From Candidatus Vogelbacteria bacterium (GTDB lineage Bacteria; Patescibacteria; Paceibacteria; UBA9973; UBA12445): 15,216 bases of DNA. The DNA lies in assembly GCA_016201425.1 (NCBI GenBank), contig JACQCW010000031.1, positions 1 to 15,216 on the forward strand, in the 5' to 3' direction. The position numbers and the translations under genes were made by a program. Positions 14,954-15,216 of this stretch are shown here, piece by piece; the stretch's first letter is position 1; each line of letters opens with the position of its first letter. Below the pieces are notes generated by a model, which saw nothing but the letters and a program-made list of their open reading frames with translations, was not told the DNA's origin and did no database searches.

Positions 14954-15216
14954 TTAGTATCCTAATAATCTTTGTGATTTGTCATGCTCCCTAATTTTTT
15001 CATGGGCCTTTGCTTCAATCTGCCTGATTCTTTCACGCGTTACGCCAAATTCTTTTCCAACCTCCTCTAGCGTTCTCATAACCCCATCGATCAACCCGTG
15101 TCGCATCTCTAATATTTTTCTTTCCTTTGGTGAAAGATCGTTTAAAATATCTTTAATTTGATCGGACAAAATTCTCCTTGCGGCCTGATTATCTGGTGAA
15201 ATAATTTTTTCATCAG
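14954..15216 (-). CDS. rpoD: RNA polymerase sigma-70 factor, C-terminal part (partial)
   Basis: The last 87 residues of a primary-type sigma factor; the frame stays open to the right edge, so the N-terminus lies outside the window. The visible part is the end of region 3 and region 4. It contains ISPDNQAARRIL, DILNDLSPKERKILEMRHGL (region 4.1), and TLEEVGKEFGVTRERIRQIE (region 4.2, the helix-turn-helix that reads the -35 element), ending with HDKSQRLLGY. The VTRERIRQIEAKA sequence is that of housekeeping RpoD/SigA proteins, which makes TTGACA-type -35 elements plausible in this genome. A TTG at 15169 could look like a start but is internal. Confidence 0.95.
   Translation of the reverse strand, partial: DEKIISPDNQAARRILSDQIKDILNDLSPKERKILEMRHGLIDGVMRTLEEVGKEFGVTRERIRQIEAKAHEKIREHDKSQRLLGY

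Noticed and set aside
1..15216. CRISPR arrays, tRNA or rRNA genes, insertion sequences, prophage or att sites, replication origin.
   Set aside because: No spaced direct repeats, cloverleaf-like segments, transposase or integrase motifs, or DnaA-box clusters were seen on either strand by eye.

Overview
The window looks like a stretch of chromosome from a small-genome bacterium of the Candidate Phyla Radiation (Patescibacteria), probably a Parcubacteria-type lineage. This is inferred from AT-rich DNA, compact and overlapping genes, short versions of familiar enzymes (an aspartyl-tRNA synthetase without its usual insertion domain), a reordered cell-wall cluster, and the near absence of Shine-Dalgarno sites. 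TGA is used as a stop (the ATP-grasp gene and ftsW), so this is not the code-25 branch of that radiation. I cannot fix the lineage further from this sequence alone.

Layout. All recognised genes are on the minus strand except one. Reading leftwards from the right edge: the C-terminal part of the housekeeping sigma factor (rpoD) and the diadenylate cyclase cdaA (about 15216-14080). Converging on cdaA is a lone plus-strand gene for an unrecognised membrane protein (13197-14042). It has its own TTGACA-type promoter candidate, a 5' leader hairpin, a perfect Shine-Dalgarno and an intrinsic terminator. Diverging from it, the minus strand continues with trpS and aspS. Next come the condensin subunits scpA and scpB, then a long, tightly packed cell-wall series: a D-Ala-D-Ala carboxypeptidase, mraY, a cyanophycin-synthetase-like ATP-grasp ligase, ftsW, murG, gltX and a secreted coiled-coil M23 endopeptidase. 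The left end holds a 72-residue membrane protein and an unrecognised 403-residue (partial) protein that runs off the window.

How the genes fit together. mraY and murG make lipid I and lipid II, ftsW is the septal glycan polymerase, the carboxypeptidase trims stem peptides, and the M23 protein probably cuts or helps cut cross-links at division. ScpA/ScpB with SMC handle chromosome compaction, and CdaA makes c-di-AMP, often tied to wall and turgor homeostasis. The window is thus a growth and division region mixed with three aminoacyl-tRNA synthetases.

Most notable: (1) the isolated, GC-richer plus-strand membrane gene with a full private expression cassette; (2) an ATP-grasp ligase occupying the place where murD usually lies between mraY and ftsW; (3) a recurring TATAAT-like hexamer six or seven bases before several start codons, which suggests leaderless transcription; (4) MraY with a Glu in place of the near-invariant metal-binding Asp; (5) AspRS lacking its GAD domain. 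No rRNA, tRNA, CRISPR array, IS element or prophage was seen, and no gene-free stretch exceeds 300 bases.
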